From JAGXRK01 sp963804005 (lineage in GTDB: Bacteria; Bacteroidota; Ignavibacteria; Ignavibacteriales; Ignavibacteriaceae), in contig CAWDOP010000017.1 of the NCBI GenBank assembly GCA_963804005.1, positions 88,901 to 152,900 on the forward strand: a stretch of DNA of 64,000 bases, read 5' to 3'. The position numbers and the translations under genes were made by a program. Each line of letters opens with the position of its first letter. The stretch's first letter is position 1. Shown in pieces: positions 19,098 to 28,501 of the stretch. The notes below the pieces were generated by a model. That model saw only the letters and a list, made by a program, of their open reading frames with translations, had not been told where the DNA came from and searched no databases.

Positions 19098-20754
19098 ATC
19101 TCTGATAAATTATCTTACCATCAAATACTGTAATCTCAACAACGACATTTTCAATTTCGACAGGATCAATCGTTAGTATATCATTACTCAAAATAACGAG
19201 GTCTGCAAGCTTGCCAACTTCAATACTGCCTTTAATATTTTCTTCAAATGATGCAAAGGCAGAATTTATTGTATAACACTTAATTGCATCTTCAACAGAT
19301 ATTTTTTGTTCGGGAACCCAGCCATCGGGATTCTTATCATCAAGTGTTCTTCTTGTAACAGCAGCATAAATTCCCCATAGTGGATTAAGAGGAGCAACAT
19401 ACCAATCGGTTCCAAAGCAAAGTTTAACTCCAGCTTCTAAAAATGATTTGAATGGATAAGTATATTTTATGCGCTCTGGGCCAATTCTCTTTTCTGCCCA
19501 AACTCCATCATCAATGCAATGATATGGTTGAGCGGAAGCAACAACACCTAGCTCTGCAAACCTTTGTATGTCTTCGAATCTTACATGCTGTGCATGCTCA
19601 ATTCTGAATCTTCTGTCCCATTCAGGATTTTCATTTGTTATTTTCGCGAATAAATCAAGCATATAAGAATTTGCTCTATCTCCAATGGCGTGAACAGAAA
19701 TCTGAAGTTGATTTTTGTCGGCATCTAAACACCATTTTTCCATATTGCCATCCGTTATAATATCCATAGCCAAACCGGTGGTTAACGTATCCTGATCATA
19801 TCTTTCAAAAAACCAGGCAGTACTTGAACCAAGCGAACCATCTGCAAATGCTTTGAGTGATCCCATTCTTAAATATTCATTACCATAACCAACTTTAATA
19901 TTTTTATTAACATGATCGTTATAATCTGAAATAGGCCAGCGTGTATAAATTCTGCACGTAAGTTTACCTTCTTGTCTTGCTCTTTTAAACGCAGTGAGTG
20001 CAGCATCATAAGTTATATCCTGAACACTTGTAATTCCCAATTTTTTTGTTTCTTCAATGGCTGCAAGTAAAGCCTCATAATTTTCTTCTTCGGTTGGATC
20101 AGGAATAATTTTATTTATAAAATACATTGCATTGTCTTTAAGAACGCCGGTTGGTTCTCCGGAAATAGGATCTTTTACAATTAATCCACCGTCAGGACTT
20201 TCAGTATCTTTAGTTATCCCTGCCATTTTAAGAGCAAAAGAATTTGCAACACCCATATGACCATCAAGTCTATCAACAAAAACAGGTTGATCTGAAACAG
20301 CTTCATCAATCATTTCTTTTGTTGGAAGATCATTTATTTCCCACTTTTCATGATCCCAATAGCCGCCTGTTATCCATTTACCAGGATGTTTTTCTGCATA
20401 GTCTTTAAGAATTTGTTTGAACTCTGTTGTAGAGTTCGCAGGACGGAGATCAATCCCCAGTAAATAAAATCCGCCACTGATGAAGTGAACGTGGTTATCA
20501 ATGAAACCGGGCAGCATAAGCTTTCCGTTGAGATCAATGACTTTTGTTGATTTGTCAATTAAGCTTTTTGCTTCTTCGTTTGAACCAACAAAAGAAATTT
20601 TATTTTCTTCTACAATAACTGATTCCGCATAGGATTGTTTCTCATTAACTGTATATATTTTCCCGTTTATGAATGCTGTTTTCATCTGTTGTGCCTGTGA
20701 AAAAAATGTAACTGAAAATACTAATATCAAAAATGTAGTGAATCTGAATTTCAT
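19096..20754 (-). CDS. Exported amidohydrolase, YtcJ-like
   Basis: Metal-dependent amidohydrolase of the YtcJ/Amidohydro_3 group, about 552 residues from the chosen start. The metal-binding HxH is in GFIDNHVHF; later ligands and active-site residues are in HAIGDRA, EHAQHV and GTDWYVAPLNP. The reading frame is open to 20796, but ATG at 20754 is preferred because CGAGG lies 7-11 bases upstream and the protein then begins with a clean signal peptide ending in SQAQ. The substrate is unknown; exported members in Bacteroidota are usually assigned to amide or ester hydrolysis. Confidence 0.88.
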   Translation of the reverse strand: MKFRFTTFLILVFSVTFFSQAQQMKTAFINGKIYTVNEKQSYAESVIVEENKISFVGSNEEAKSLIDKSTKVIDLNGKLMLPGFIDNHVHFISGGFYLLGIDLRPANSTTEFKQILKDYAEKHPGKWITGGYWDHEKWEINDLPTKEMIDEAVSDQPVFVDRLDGHMGVANSFALKMAGITKDTESPDGGLIVKDPISGEPTGVLKDNAMYFINKIIPDPTEEENYEALLAAIEETKKLGITSVQDITYDAALTAFKRARQEGKLTCRIYTRWPISDYNDHVNKNIKVGYGNEYLRMGSLKAFADGSLGSSTAWFFERYDQDTLTTGLAMDIITDGNMEKWCLDADKNQLQISVHAIGDRANSYMLDLFAKITNENPEWDRRFRIEHAQHVRFEDIQRFAELGVVASAQPYHCIDDGVWAEKRIGPERIKYTYPFKSFLEAGVKLCFGTDWYVAPLNPLWGIYAAVTRRTLDDKNPDGWVPEQKISVEDAIKCYTINSAFASFEENIKGSIEVGKLADLVILSNDILTIDPVEIENVVVEITVFDGKIIYQR

Positions 20755-20799
20755 GATAACCTCGAAGGTGATTAAGTAAAATGACACATTTTTCAACTT

Positions 20800-21999
20800 C
20801 TATTTTATTTTATAGAAACTGTTATCCATAATTCTATCTAATCCTTTAGTTCCAATAGAATTAAGAATTCTTTTTGCACGAATAAATCCGCTTTTGCGGT
20901 AATTACTATAATAAGATTTATTGGGATTAAAACTATTAATCCTTACTCTGCCTGCATCGTGAATGAAATCCCCATCTCCAATATAAATTGCTACGTGGGT
21001 TATTCGTTCTTTCCTGTCTCCTTTTGCTTTTGTTCCAAAGAACAGTAGATCGCCGGCTTTAAGATTTTCCCATCCATTTTCTGTATTAACCAGTTCACCT
21101 GTATTAACCTGTTGGGATGCATCGCGGGGAAGAATTATTCCATTCAAGAAGAAAACAGTTTTAGTAAATCCGCTGCAATCCATTGCCTTGGATGAAGTGC
21201 CACCCCAAAGATAAGGAACACCCATAAATCTGTTTGCTTCCTTTAAAATATTTTCTGGAGTTGGATTAACTTTTTTATACCATTCATTGAATAGATTACA
21301 TTCATCTTTTTTAACGAATGCTTCTCTACCATCAGGAAAATTAACTTTATAATAATCTTTTTCTTCGCTAATTAGTATAAGAAGATTTCCAATTGCAAGA
21401 TCAGAAACTCTTTGCGAATTTTCATCTGGCTGTGAAAATCCAAATCCATAATCATTCAGATAAATAATTTTTTCGGAACTTATCCAATCGTTTAGCTTTT
21501 CTTTAGTCATCTGTTGAAATCCGTCATCATCAAGCCAGGAGATATAACCGTCAGGCGTCTGAACAAGGTAAAATCCCCATTTACCTTTCTTCAAAACATT
21601 TATTGGAGTTCCTAAAATTGCCTGTGTTGATAATTCTTCCGGATGATCGGGATTAGCCCGGAGATTTGCAACAGAAAGATTAATAACTCCATAAATTTTT
21701 TCGCCAAGATCCTTCGAAGGAAGCAGTTCAATTTTATCAGCCGTTGAGATCTTTTCTTTATTTAACTGTTCTATTAATTCCATTTTTGCCTCTGCAAGAT
21801 TCGTTTCACCTTTTAGTATATAATTATTTCCTGATTTTTCTAATTCAATCTGAAAGAGAGCAACACGCTTATCAAACGCATGTTTTTCTTTTACTTCGTT
21901 TATAATTGAATTTATTTTTTTCATTTTCTCATCATCTTGTGAATAGATACAACTTGAAATAAAAATAATCGTAACAACTGTTAGTATGATTTTATTCAT
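20800..21999 (-). CDS. NlpC/P60 cell-wall peptidase with SH3-like domains
   Basis: Exported gamma-D-glutamyl-diamino-acid endopeptidase-like protein of 399 residues. An N-terminal signal with SSC (C17) could be a lipobox. Two SH3-like stretches occupy about 100-165 and 185-235. The NlpC/P60 domain (about 250-385) has the catalytic C275 in MDCSGF, H335 in THVAIYIGDG and H347 in FIHD. The order signal, SH3b, SH3b, NlpC/P60 matches YkfC-type enzymes that trim muropeptides to dipeptides. It sits 46 bases upstream of the amidohydrolase on the same strand, suggesting co-transcription. Confidence 0.9.
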   Translation of the reverse strand: MNKIILTVVTIIFISSCIYSQDDEKMKKINSIINEVKEKHAFDKRVALFQIELEKSGNNYILKGETNLAEAKMELIEQLNKEKISTADKIELLPSKDLGEKIYGVINLSVANLRANPDHPEELSTQAILGTPINVLKKGKWGFYLVQTPDGYISWLDDDGFQQMTKEKLNDWISSEKIIYLNDYGFGFSQPDENSQRVSDLAIGNLLILISEEKDYYKVNFPDGREAFVKKDECNLFNEWYKKVNPTPENILKEANRFMGVPYLWGGTSSKAMDCSGFTKTVFFLNGIILPRDASQQVNTGELVNTENGWENLKAGDLLFFGTKAKGDRKERITHVAIYIGDGDFIHDAGRVRINSFNPNKSYYSNYRKSGFIRAKRILNSIGTKGLDRIMDNSFYKIK

Positions 22000-22051
22000 C
22001 TGTAATCCTGCATTTGTGGAAAAGACAAGAAATTATTCTCAATGTAAATAT

Positions 22052-22080
22052 AAAAAAAAGGCGTCCATAAAAGGACGCCT
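22052..22080 (-). terminator. Rho-independent terminator of the T9SS-sorted protein gene
   Basis: AGGCGTCC at 22059-22066 pairs with GGACGCCT at 22073-22080 around a six-base loop. Read on the minus strand, the stem is followed by eight T residues (22052-22059). It lies just past the stop of the minus-strand gene ending at 22101. Confidence 0.88.
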
Positions 22081-22100
22081 AAAATGGAAAAATAATGAAG

Positions 22101-23690
22101 CTATTTAATGAAAGTCATTTTCTTAACATCGGAATATTTGCCGGCATTAAGCTTGTAGAAATAGATTCCGCTTGAAAGCTGGGAAGCATCAAAATTTTCA
22201 GTATAACTTCCTGCGGGAAGCTCTTTTGAAATGATTTCTTCTATTTCGATTCCGAGAATATTGTACACTTTTAGCTCAACAAAAGTCTGTTCCGGAATAC
22301 TAAAAGAAATTTTTGTACTTGGATTGAATGGATTTGGATAGTTTTGATTTAAGCTATAATTGATTGGAATTTCAAAAATATTGTCAACAGATGTTGGTTG
22401 TGGAATTGTGATATCTCCGTAAACCAAAGTATCTGGTCCATAAGGATATGCCGCTCTGTTTCCTGCTATGGCAACAATCTGTCTGGCTCGATTAGTAAAA
22501 TATCCTTGTCTGGTATCAGTTCTTACCATAAGTCCACCAAAATAATTTTTTAGGTCGTCCGGTATTTCAATTGGATCTGTCCAATTTAAGCAATCGTAGC
22601 TGAAAGTAACATGAATATTTTTATTTTTTATCCATAAATACATAGTGAATACACCATGCTCATCACAATGCAGCGTAAAATAATTTAGTGTATCCGTTAC
22701 AGGGAGATTTATTGATGCTGTTTGAGGTGCTTCGAAATTTTTTGATACTTTTAATTCTGGTAGATCAGATATATTATTATATAAGTAAGCAATGTATGAG
22801 TTGTATTCAGGATCTAAAACAGCATCATATCGGTTCCAGGCGACGGCAATATTATCTGATAATTCTACGGGAGTTCCCCAACTCGTTCCATTATTCAAAA
22901 TGTAAAATAGTTTCATTCCATCTGGATGGTTTCGGGCTGCTACCAAACAAAGTTTTCCGGAAGTATCTGCAAGAATTATATATTTATCATAAATACCTCT
23001 GTCAATTCCGGCATCTGTGAATTCTACAATTGTAAAGCTCGAACTCCACGTATCACTGGAAGAATACCGAATCCATTCCCATGCTATTCCACCATAATTC
23101 ATCCAACCATACTTATTTGCAAAAAGATGAACATCATTATTGGCATCAACCAGAACATTCTCAATAACCGGTCCATTGTTGGATGAGCTGTGTGCAGCTA
23201 CTGCCTCAACAACCCATGATCCTGTTTTATTATTCACACAATAAAGATCGTATTCAAATTCATGATAGAAAGTTACACCTGTAGGATTTGAATAGTTATA
23301 TAAAGAATGGGCAGTAAAGCCGATGAATACTTTTCCATTGAGATCTACTGCTAAGCTTGCGTTTCGAATATCGCCTTCATGTCCGGTAATAATTTGTTCT
23401 TTCTGCCAGGTTTGTCCTTCATCTGTAGACTTGTAATAATATAATTCATAGTTATCTACATAAGCCACATGTAAATATCCGTCTACCGGGTCTTCAATAA
23501 AAGAATTTATTGTCCAATGTCCAAAACTAGTGTAGTTAGCGGAAGATGTGTAAAAAGGTTCACCCACATCAATATCGTATGTGTTATATATTAAACTGTC
23601 GGGTAAAGATTGAGCTTGAATATCAACACAGAACGAAAAAATTAATAATATGGGTATTATTAATTTCACAGAAGTAAATGTTCTTCTCAT
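22101..23690 (-). CDS. Secreted sialidase-fold-like protein with type IX secretion (T9SS) C-terminal domain
   Basis: About 529 residues. A signal peptide ends in DIQAQ. The body has repeated beta-propeller-like stretches (SSDTWSSSFT, STDEGQTWQKEQ), reminiscent of sialidase/BNR repeats, but no catalytic set was identified. The last 80 residues are a T9SS sorting domain: NQNYPNPFNPSTKISFSI, a VYNILG strand and GIYFYKL, ending KKMTFIK. It should be exported through SprA and released or anchored at the surface. ATG at 23690 is preferred over the open frame to 23750 because GGAAAAC precedes it and it starts the signal peptide. Biochemical role unknown. Confidence 0.85.
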   Translation of the reverse strand: MRRTFTSVKLIIPILLIFSFCVDIQAQSLPDSLIYNTYDIDVGEPFYTSSANYTSFGHWTINSFIEDPVDGYLHVAYVDNYELYYYKSTDEGQTWQKEQIITGHEGDIRNASLAVDLNGKVFIGFTAHSLYNYSNPTGVTFYHEFEYDLYCVNNKTGSWVVEAVAAHSSSNNGPVIENVLVDANNDVHLFANKYGWMNYGGIAWEWIRYSSSDTWSSSFTIVEFTDAGIDRGIYDKYIILADTSGKLCLVAARNHPDGMKLFYILNNGTSWGTPVELSDNIAVAWNRYDAVLDPEYNSYIAYLYNNISDLPELKVSKNFEAPQTASINLPVTDTLNYFTLHCDEHGVFTMYLWIKNKNIHVTFSYDCLNWTDPIEIPDDLKNYFGGLMVRTDTRQGYFTNRARQIVAIAGNRAAYPYGPDTLVYGDITIPQPTSVDNIFEIPINYSLNQNYPNPFNPSTKISFSIPEQTFVELKVYNILGIEIEEIISKELPAGSYTENFDASQLSSGIYFYKLNAGKYSDVKKMTFIK

Positions 23691-24034
23691 TTTGTTTTCC
23701 TTTGTGGTTGTTAGTAGTAATTGAAAATAAAGTTGGGATTTTCTGTTCAAAAATCATGCCTGTTTCAATGAAAAGCAGGGAAGAGGGGACTCTATTGTAA
23801 GTAAATGAAAAAGTTTTGTTATCCACAACAGATTGAGCCAAAAATTTTATTGATAACTATTCTAACATACAATATTTTTTTATAAATGTCTTGTGCATTT
23901 ATTAATTATTGATAGTCGAAAAGTAAATCTTATAACTCATATAGTCTCTTTTTGATATGTCTGTCTCAAGATGGACAGAGAAAATTTTTTATGATCATCA
24001 ATAAGAATATCCTGATGAAATAGAGTTTAAAAAA

Positions 24035-25459
24035 TCACTCTAATGCATTATACTCAACTTTCATATTATAATTCCATTTGTCAAAGTAGAGATTTCCACC
24101 ACGCCATTCTAGCTCACCTCTTTGGAAATCAACTGTTTCACTTCTTGGAAATACTTTTGCGGGAAATAAAGGTCTGGAATAATCATCATTAACTATTAAA
24201 TGATATGAATCAGTGCTTCCCAAAAAGAAATATTTTTCATCCTCAACATCAGAATCTGTCAAACCAAAGGATTGATCAACAGGGACCCATCCATAACCTT
24301 CAAAATAAATTTCACTCCAGTCGTGTATATCAACTTCGCCGGGATGAAGCATCCAGCCGCTTTGCCATTTTGCAGGAATGCCATTGTATCTGCACAAAGT
24401 CATAAACAAGAGTGTTTTAATTCCGCAATCGCCGTGCATTCTGGAGACACAATAATCTGAAATGTTTTCTATTGTTGAATATTCTCTTGCACCAGCCCAC
24501 GGAATATTTTTTGAAATCCACGTAAATATTTTTTTCGCAATGAAGTAGGAATTTGTTTCTTCACCAACAATTTTCTTTGATAATTCTTTTATTTTGTCAG
24601 TAAAAATAATATGCGGCGCTCTTTCAGCAGTATATGTTTTATATAATCCTGATTCTTTATTGTAAGGTTTGATTAAATCCGGTTCAATGAAATTTATTTC
24701 TGCAAACATTGTAACTTCAACAACCATATGAAAAATTGTTGGCTGATTTTTTTGCGCAGCTTTTTCAACATAAACAGTTCGCTGCTGATTATTATTATCA
24801 GCTATCACATATTCATCGGAGTTTATGCCAAGAAGTTTTATATCAATCTGTCTCTGATGACCTTCACGCGGAAAAGGAAGCCAGCATCGTATAACTTCAC
24901 CGTGTGGGACAGCATCTGGTTTGACTGTTACAGTATAATTAAGATTTAATACAACAGGTTTAACTAAAGTTTCGTGAGAATTAGCCGACTCATCAAGAGC
25001 TTTTGGAATGTAATCCTCGAGAAAAATATCTAACCCGTCCTTCTGATAACCATCAATTTTTTCTTTCTGATTCTTTGCTTCCTTGTTTATTCTGAAAAGA
25101 TTTGAAGCTGCCCTTGAGAAGTACCATTTCTGTCCATCAATTATCATAAATTCGAGTGAACCATCATTTTCCCACTTCTCTAAATCTTTTTCTTTTGCAT
25201 CAGGATAATGTTTATTTACAAACTGCAAAATATCTTCTGCAGATTTATTAAAATCTTTTTTTATCCTGTCTAGTCTTTCTTTTTCAAACTGAAGTTCAAA
25301 GATTTCGCCGGAACTAAGATTTTCTGAAGCTAATTTTTGATCAATCATTTCGGTTGCTTTAGCAAATTCGCCTGAATAAACTAATTGGTTGATATCTGTA
25401 AAACGGGTTTGTGCTGAGATGATTGTTGTTAACATGGCAATTAAGATGATTGTTTTCAT
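24035..25459 (-). CDS. Exported transglutaminase-like domain protein
   Basis: 474 residues with a signal peptide ending SAQ. The C-terminal part carries a transglutaminase-like catalytic triad: Cys in MHGDCGIKTLL, His in DIHDWSEIYFE and Asp in WVPVDQSFG. The middle (about 170-270) is a beta-rich domain often found ahead of such cores. Bacterial members act as proteases or amide hydrolases more often than cross-linkers. The first 150 residues, rich in charged residues, are not recognised. It stands alone on the minus strand. Confidence 0.85.
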   Translation of the reverse strand: MKTIILIAMLTTIISAQTRFTDINQLVYSGEFAKATEMIDQKLASENLSSGEIFELQFEKERLDRIKKDFNKSAEDILQFVNKHYPDAKEKDLEKWENDGSLEFMIIDGQKWYFSRAASNLFRINKEAKNQKEKIDGYQKDGLDIFLEDYIPKALDESANSHETLVKPVVLNLNYTVTVKPDAVPHGEVIRCWLPFPREGHQRQIDIKLLGINSDEYVIADNNNQQRTVYVEKAAQKNQPTIFHMVVEVTMFAEINFIEPDLIKPYNKESGLYKTYTAERAPHIIFTDKIKELSKKIVGEETNSYFIAKKIFTWISKNIPWAGAREYSTIENISDYCVSRMHGDCGIKTLLFMTLCRYNGIPAKWQSGWMLHPGEVDIHDWSEIYFEGYGWVPVDQSFGLTDSDVEDEKYFFLGSTDSYHLIVNDDYSRPLFPAKVFPRSETVDFQRGELEWRGGNLYFDKWNYNMKVEYNALE

Positions 25460-25485
25460 TGAGTTACTCCATATAGACTGTTTAT

Positions 25486-25510
25486 GTCATTCCCGCGAAA
25501 GCGGGAATCT
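25486..25510. repeat. REP-like palindrome, left copy
   Basis: ATTCCCGC-GAAA-GCGGGAAT (25489-25508) is a perfect 8-bp stem with a four-base loop, preceded by GTC and followed by CT. It is the inverted counterpart of the palindrome at 25867-25890. It is far more GC-rich than the surrounding DNA. Confidence 0.9.
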
Positions 25511-25554
25511 ATAGGTGCATTAGTCGTAAAATTAGCAAAAAGAACATTCATAAA

Positions 25555-25845
25555 TTAAAACAAATCATTGTATAAATCACACCAATCAGGATTCATTTCC
25601 TCTATTAATTTGATTTTCCATTCTCGATTCCATTTCTTTGATCTTTTCTCTCTTGTTAGAGCATCTTTTATGTCATTATAGCTTTCAAAATATACCAGAT
25701 TATGAATTCTGTATTTCTTAGTAAAACCTTCAATTAGATCTTCTTTGTGTTCACCAACTCTCCGTTTAAGATTATTTGTTACCCCTATATAAATTGTTCC
25801 ATTCCTCTTATTAGCTAAAATGTAAACATAATATTGCTTGGTCAT
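25555..25845 (-). CDS. Small GIY-YIG nuclease-family protein (UPF0213/YhbQ-like)
   Basis: About 96 residues forming one GIY-YIG domain: YYVYILANKRNGTIYIGVT is the two-strand core, LKRR follows the catalytic arginine region, and a Glu/Lys-rich helix (LTREKRSKKWNREWK) closes it. The frame is open to 25902, but that extension translates the flanking palindrome; ATG at 25845 gives the family's usual N terminus. Related small proteins cut or nick DNA in vitro in some cases. The inverted palindromes on each side are the natural candidate substrate here, which is inference. Confidence 0.85.
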   Translation of the reverse strand: MTKQYYVYILANKRNGTIYIGVTNNLKRRVGEHKEDLIEGFTKKYRIHNLVYFESYNDIKDALTREKRSKKWNREWKIKLIEEMNPDWCDLYNDLF

Positions 25846-25866
25846 AATATTATTCTTTCTACAATG

Positions 25867-25890
25867 GATTCCCGCTTTCGCGGGAATGAC
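25867..25890. repeat. REP-like palindrome, right copy
   Basis: ATTCCCGC-TTTC-GCGGGAAT (25868-25887) followed by GAC. Its reverse complement matches the left copy at 25486-25510 except at the last base, so the two flank the nuclease gene as an inverted pair. Confidence 0.9.
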
Positions 25891-25996
25891 AAACTTCAGC
25901 AACTGTATACAAACTTATAATATTTCTAATCATTATTCATCAAACTTTCATTATTTTTAACAGTATTAAATACGATTTTCTTATTGGAGTTTTGAT

Positions 25997-27133
25997 ATGA
26001 AACCTTCGGAACGTTTACTTTCGCTTGATGTGTTTAGGGGAATTACAATAATGGGAATGATACTTGTAAACAATCCCGGAACGTGGGGAGCGATTTATCC
26101 GCAGTTAAGGCACGCAGAATGGCACGGCTGCACTTTTACAGATTTAATTTTTCCTTTCTTTCTTTTTATTGTTGGTGTAGCAATTTCATACTCACTTACT
26201 AAACGCAAAGCTCAGGGCGGAAGTATGAAAGCTCTTTATCTAAATATTTTCAGAAGGACTATTATTCTTTTTGCACTTGGAATTATTTTAAGCGGATTCC
26301 CATTCGGTTTAATGTTCGATCATCAATTTTCGTGGGCTACAATCAGAATACCGGGAGTATTGCAGAGAATTGCAATTGTCTATTTATTGTCTTCAATTTT
26401 ATTTCTTACTACAAGTACAAAGTTTCAATACTGGTTTACTGCAGCTATATTAGTTATTTATGCTGCATTGATGAGCTTTGTTCCTGTTCCGGGAGTTGGT
26501 TATGCAAACTACGAACCTACAACAAATCTTGCTGCCTGGTTAGATCGTTTAGTACTCAATAACCATTTATGGTCTGGAACAAAAGTATGGGATCCTGAGG
26601 GTATCTTATCAACTCTTCCGGCAATTGGAAGTGCGATGCTCGGTATTTTTACCGGCAATTTATTGAGAAGTGAAAAAGATCCAACTACAAAAACTGTTTG
26701 GCTTTATGTTGGAGGAAGCGTTTTAATGGTTGCAGGATGGATATGGAGTTTTTGGTTTCCGTTAAATAAAAATATCTGGACAAGCTCTTATGTACTTTAT
26801 ACAGCCGGACTCGCTCTTTTCTTTCTTGCTTTCTGCTACTGGTTTATTGATGTTAAAAAAGTTACGTGGTGGATTAAACCTTTCCAGGTTTATGGATTGA
26901 ATGCTATAACAGTTTTTTTCCTTTCAGGAATTGTTGGAAGATTGATGTATATGATCCAATGGACAGGAGCGGACGGAAACTCAATCACATTAAAAAATTA
27001 TTTGTTTAATAATTTTTTCTTATCGTGGTTGCAACCAATAAATGCTTCACTTGCCTGGGCAGTAGTCTACATTATGATATGGCTTGGATTGATGTGGATA
27101 CTTTATGCAAAGAAAATATTTATTAAGGTATAG
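25997..27133 (+). CDS. NagX/HGSNAT-like membrane acyltransferase (DUF5009-type)
   Basis: Integral membrane protein of 378 residues with about 10 helices. RLLSLDVFRGITIMGMILVN, HAEWHGCTFTDLIFPFFLF and the later WSGTKVWDPEG are hallmarks of the heparan-alpha-glucosaminide N-acetyltransferase/COG4299 family, whose bacterial members (NagX) sit in N-acetylglucosamine gene clusters. It overlaps or abuts a NagZ-like gene, which supports a role in amino-sugar handling, perhaps transmembrane acetylation or uptake. Activity of bacterial homologues is poorly known. Confidence 0.85.
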   Translation: MKPSERLLSLDVFRGITIMGMILVNNPGTWGAIYPQLRHAEWHGCTFTDLIFPFFLFIVGVAISYSLTKRKAQGGSMKALYLNIFRRTIILFALGIILSGFPFGLMFDHQFSWATIRIPGVLQRIAIVYLLSSILFLTTSTKFQYWFTAAILVIYAALMSFVPVPGVGYANYEPTTNLAAWLDRLVLNNHLWSGTKVWDPEGILSTLPAIGSAMLGIFTGNLLRSEKDPTTKTVWLYVGGSVLMVAGWIWSFWFPLNKNIWTSSYVLYTAGLALFFLAFCYWFIDVKKVTWWIKPFQVYGLNAITVFFLSGIVGRLMYMIQWTGADGNSITLKNYLFNNFFLSWLQPINASLAWAVVYIMIWLGLMWILYAKKIFIKV

Positions 27134-28484
27134 AATTGAAAAAAAATTTTTACTGATTATTTTATTCTCAAATATTGCATTTGCCCAAACATCTCTTGAG
27201 CATAAAATATCCCAAATGATTATGGTCGGTTTTCCGGGAACTGAACTAACCGATACGATGATTGTTAATGATATTCAGCAAAGAAAAGTTGGCGGCGTAA
27301 TTTTAATGGGCTATAATATTACCTCACCGTCTCAGGTTCAGCAATTGACAAACAGCTTACAATCAATTTCTCAGACTCCACTTTTTATTTCAGTTGATCA
27401 GGAAGGTGGAAGGGTAGCAAGACTGAGAGAATCTAACGGTTTTGAGAATACTAAAACTGCTTTTGAAATTGGAACTCTTATCAATAAAGAAGATACAACA
27501 CGTGATTGGGCTGGACTAATGGCTAGTTGGCTGCTGCAAAGCGGATTCAATGTGAATCTGGCTCCTGTAGCTGATGTAAATGTTAATCCCCTTAGTCCTG
27601 CGATAGGACTTAAGGATAGAAGTTTTTCGGAAATTCCTGATTCTGTTTTTCATCACTGCAACTGGTTCATTGATGAGTTTAATAAGGAGAATATATTTAC
27701 AACTTTAAAACACTTTCCCGGTCACGGAAGTGCTGCTGATGATAGTCATGACGGATTTACTGATATCACGAATACCTGGGCAGATTCAGAATTAATTCCC
27801 TATCAAAAATTAATTGAAAATGGATTTGATGATTTTATTATGAGCGGTCATCTTTACAATGCAAATTTAGATTCCGTTTATCCAGCCTCTCTCTCTCAGA
27901 AAGTATTGAAAGGTTTGCTTAGAGACACATTGACATTTGATGGATTGATAATCACTGATGGGATGTTTATGGGGGCAATAACAGAAAATTATACTTTTGA
28001 TGAAGCAGTTACTCTTGCTATAAATGCAGGTAATGATATTCTTCTTTATACATCAAATAAACTTGATGGAAAATCTCTTGTTGATAGTATTGTGAATATT
28101 GTTGTTGATAAAATTGACCGGGGAATTATTACTCTAGAAAGAATAGATGAATCGTACAACAGGATAATAATGAAGAAACAATTACTTACAAATGTTAAAT
28201 ATTTTGCTAATGAAATTATCCCCGATGCTTACAGTATTATTAATTATCCAAATCCATTTAATTCCTCAACTCAGATTAGTGTTAAGATTGCGCAATCAGG
28301 AATTCTCTCTATTAAGGTTTATAATATTATTGGCGAATTAGTATCTGAAATTGCAAATAGTTTTTATGAAGCCGGAACACATAAATTATTCTTTAATGCA
28401 AATGGACTTGCTTCCGGAGTTTATTTATTAAGAATGAATATTGGTGAACATTATTCTTCTCATAAAGTTATATTGATGAAGTAA
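27105..28484 (+). CDS. NagZ-like GH3 beta-N-acetylhexosaminidase with T9SS C-terminal domain
   Basis: Glycoside hydrolase family 3 protein, 459 residues. The substrate-binding motif KHFPGHGSAADDSHDGF, with the Asp-His dyad typical of NagZ, and the nucleophile Asp in ITDGMFMGAI are present. The last 85 residues are a T9SS sorting domain (YPNPFNSSTQISVKI, VYNIIGELV, SGVYLLRMN). So a NagZ-type enzyme, normally cytoplasmic in E. coli, appears to be exported to the surface. The only ATG in frame (27105) overlaps the upstream gene by 29 bases; an ATT at 27135, preceded by AAGG, would begin directly at the signal peptide and may be the real start. Confidence 0.87.
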   Translation: MQRKYLLRYRIEKKFLLIILFSNIAFAQTSLEHKISQMIMVGFPGTELTDTMIVNDIQQRKVGGVILMGYNITSPSQVQQLTNSLQSISQTPLFISVDQEGGRVARLRESNGFENTKTAFEIGTLINKEDTTRDWAGLMASWLLQSGFNVNLAPVADVNVNPLSPAIGLKDRSFSEIPDSVFHHCNWFIDEFNKENIFTTLKHFPGHGSAADDSHDGFTDITNTWADSELIPYQKLIENGFDDFIMSGHLYNANLDSVYPASLSQKVLKGLLRDTLTFDGLIITDGMFMGAITENYTFDEAVTLAINAGNDILLYTSNKLDGKSLVDSIVNIVVDKIDRGIITLERIDESYNRIIMKKQLLTNVKYFANEIIPDAYSIINYPNPFNSSTQISVKIAQSGILSIKVYNIIGELVSEIANSFYEAGTHKLFFNANGLASGVYLLRMNIGEHYSSHKVILMK

Positions 28485-28501
28485 TTTGAAAGGAATTAAT
28501 A

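Larger units (their letters stand above)
25486..25890. mobile_element. Putative minimal mobile unit: GIY-YIG gene between inverted REP-like palindromes
   Basis: Two near-identical 25-bp palindromic units lie in inverted orientation 45 bases past the stop and 22 bases before the start of a GIY-YIG gene, enclosing 405 bp in all. Nothing else is inside. The tight bracketing suggests that repeat and gene form one unit, comparable in layout to REP/RAYT pairs but with a GIY-YIG nuclease. Mobility is inference; no target-site duplication was evident. Confidence 0.5.
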
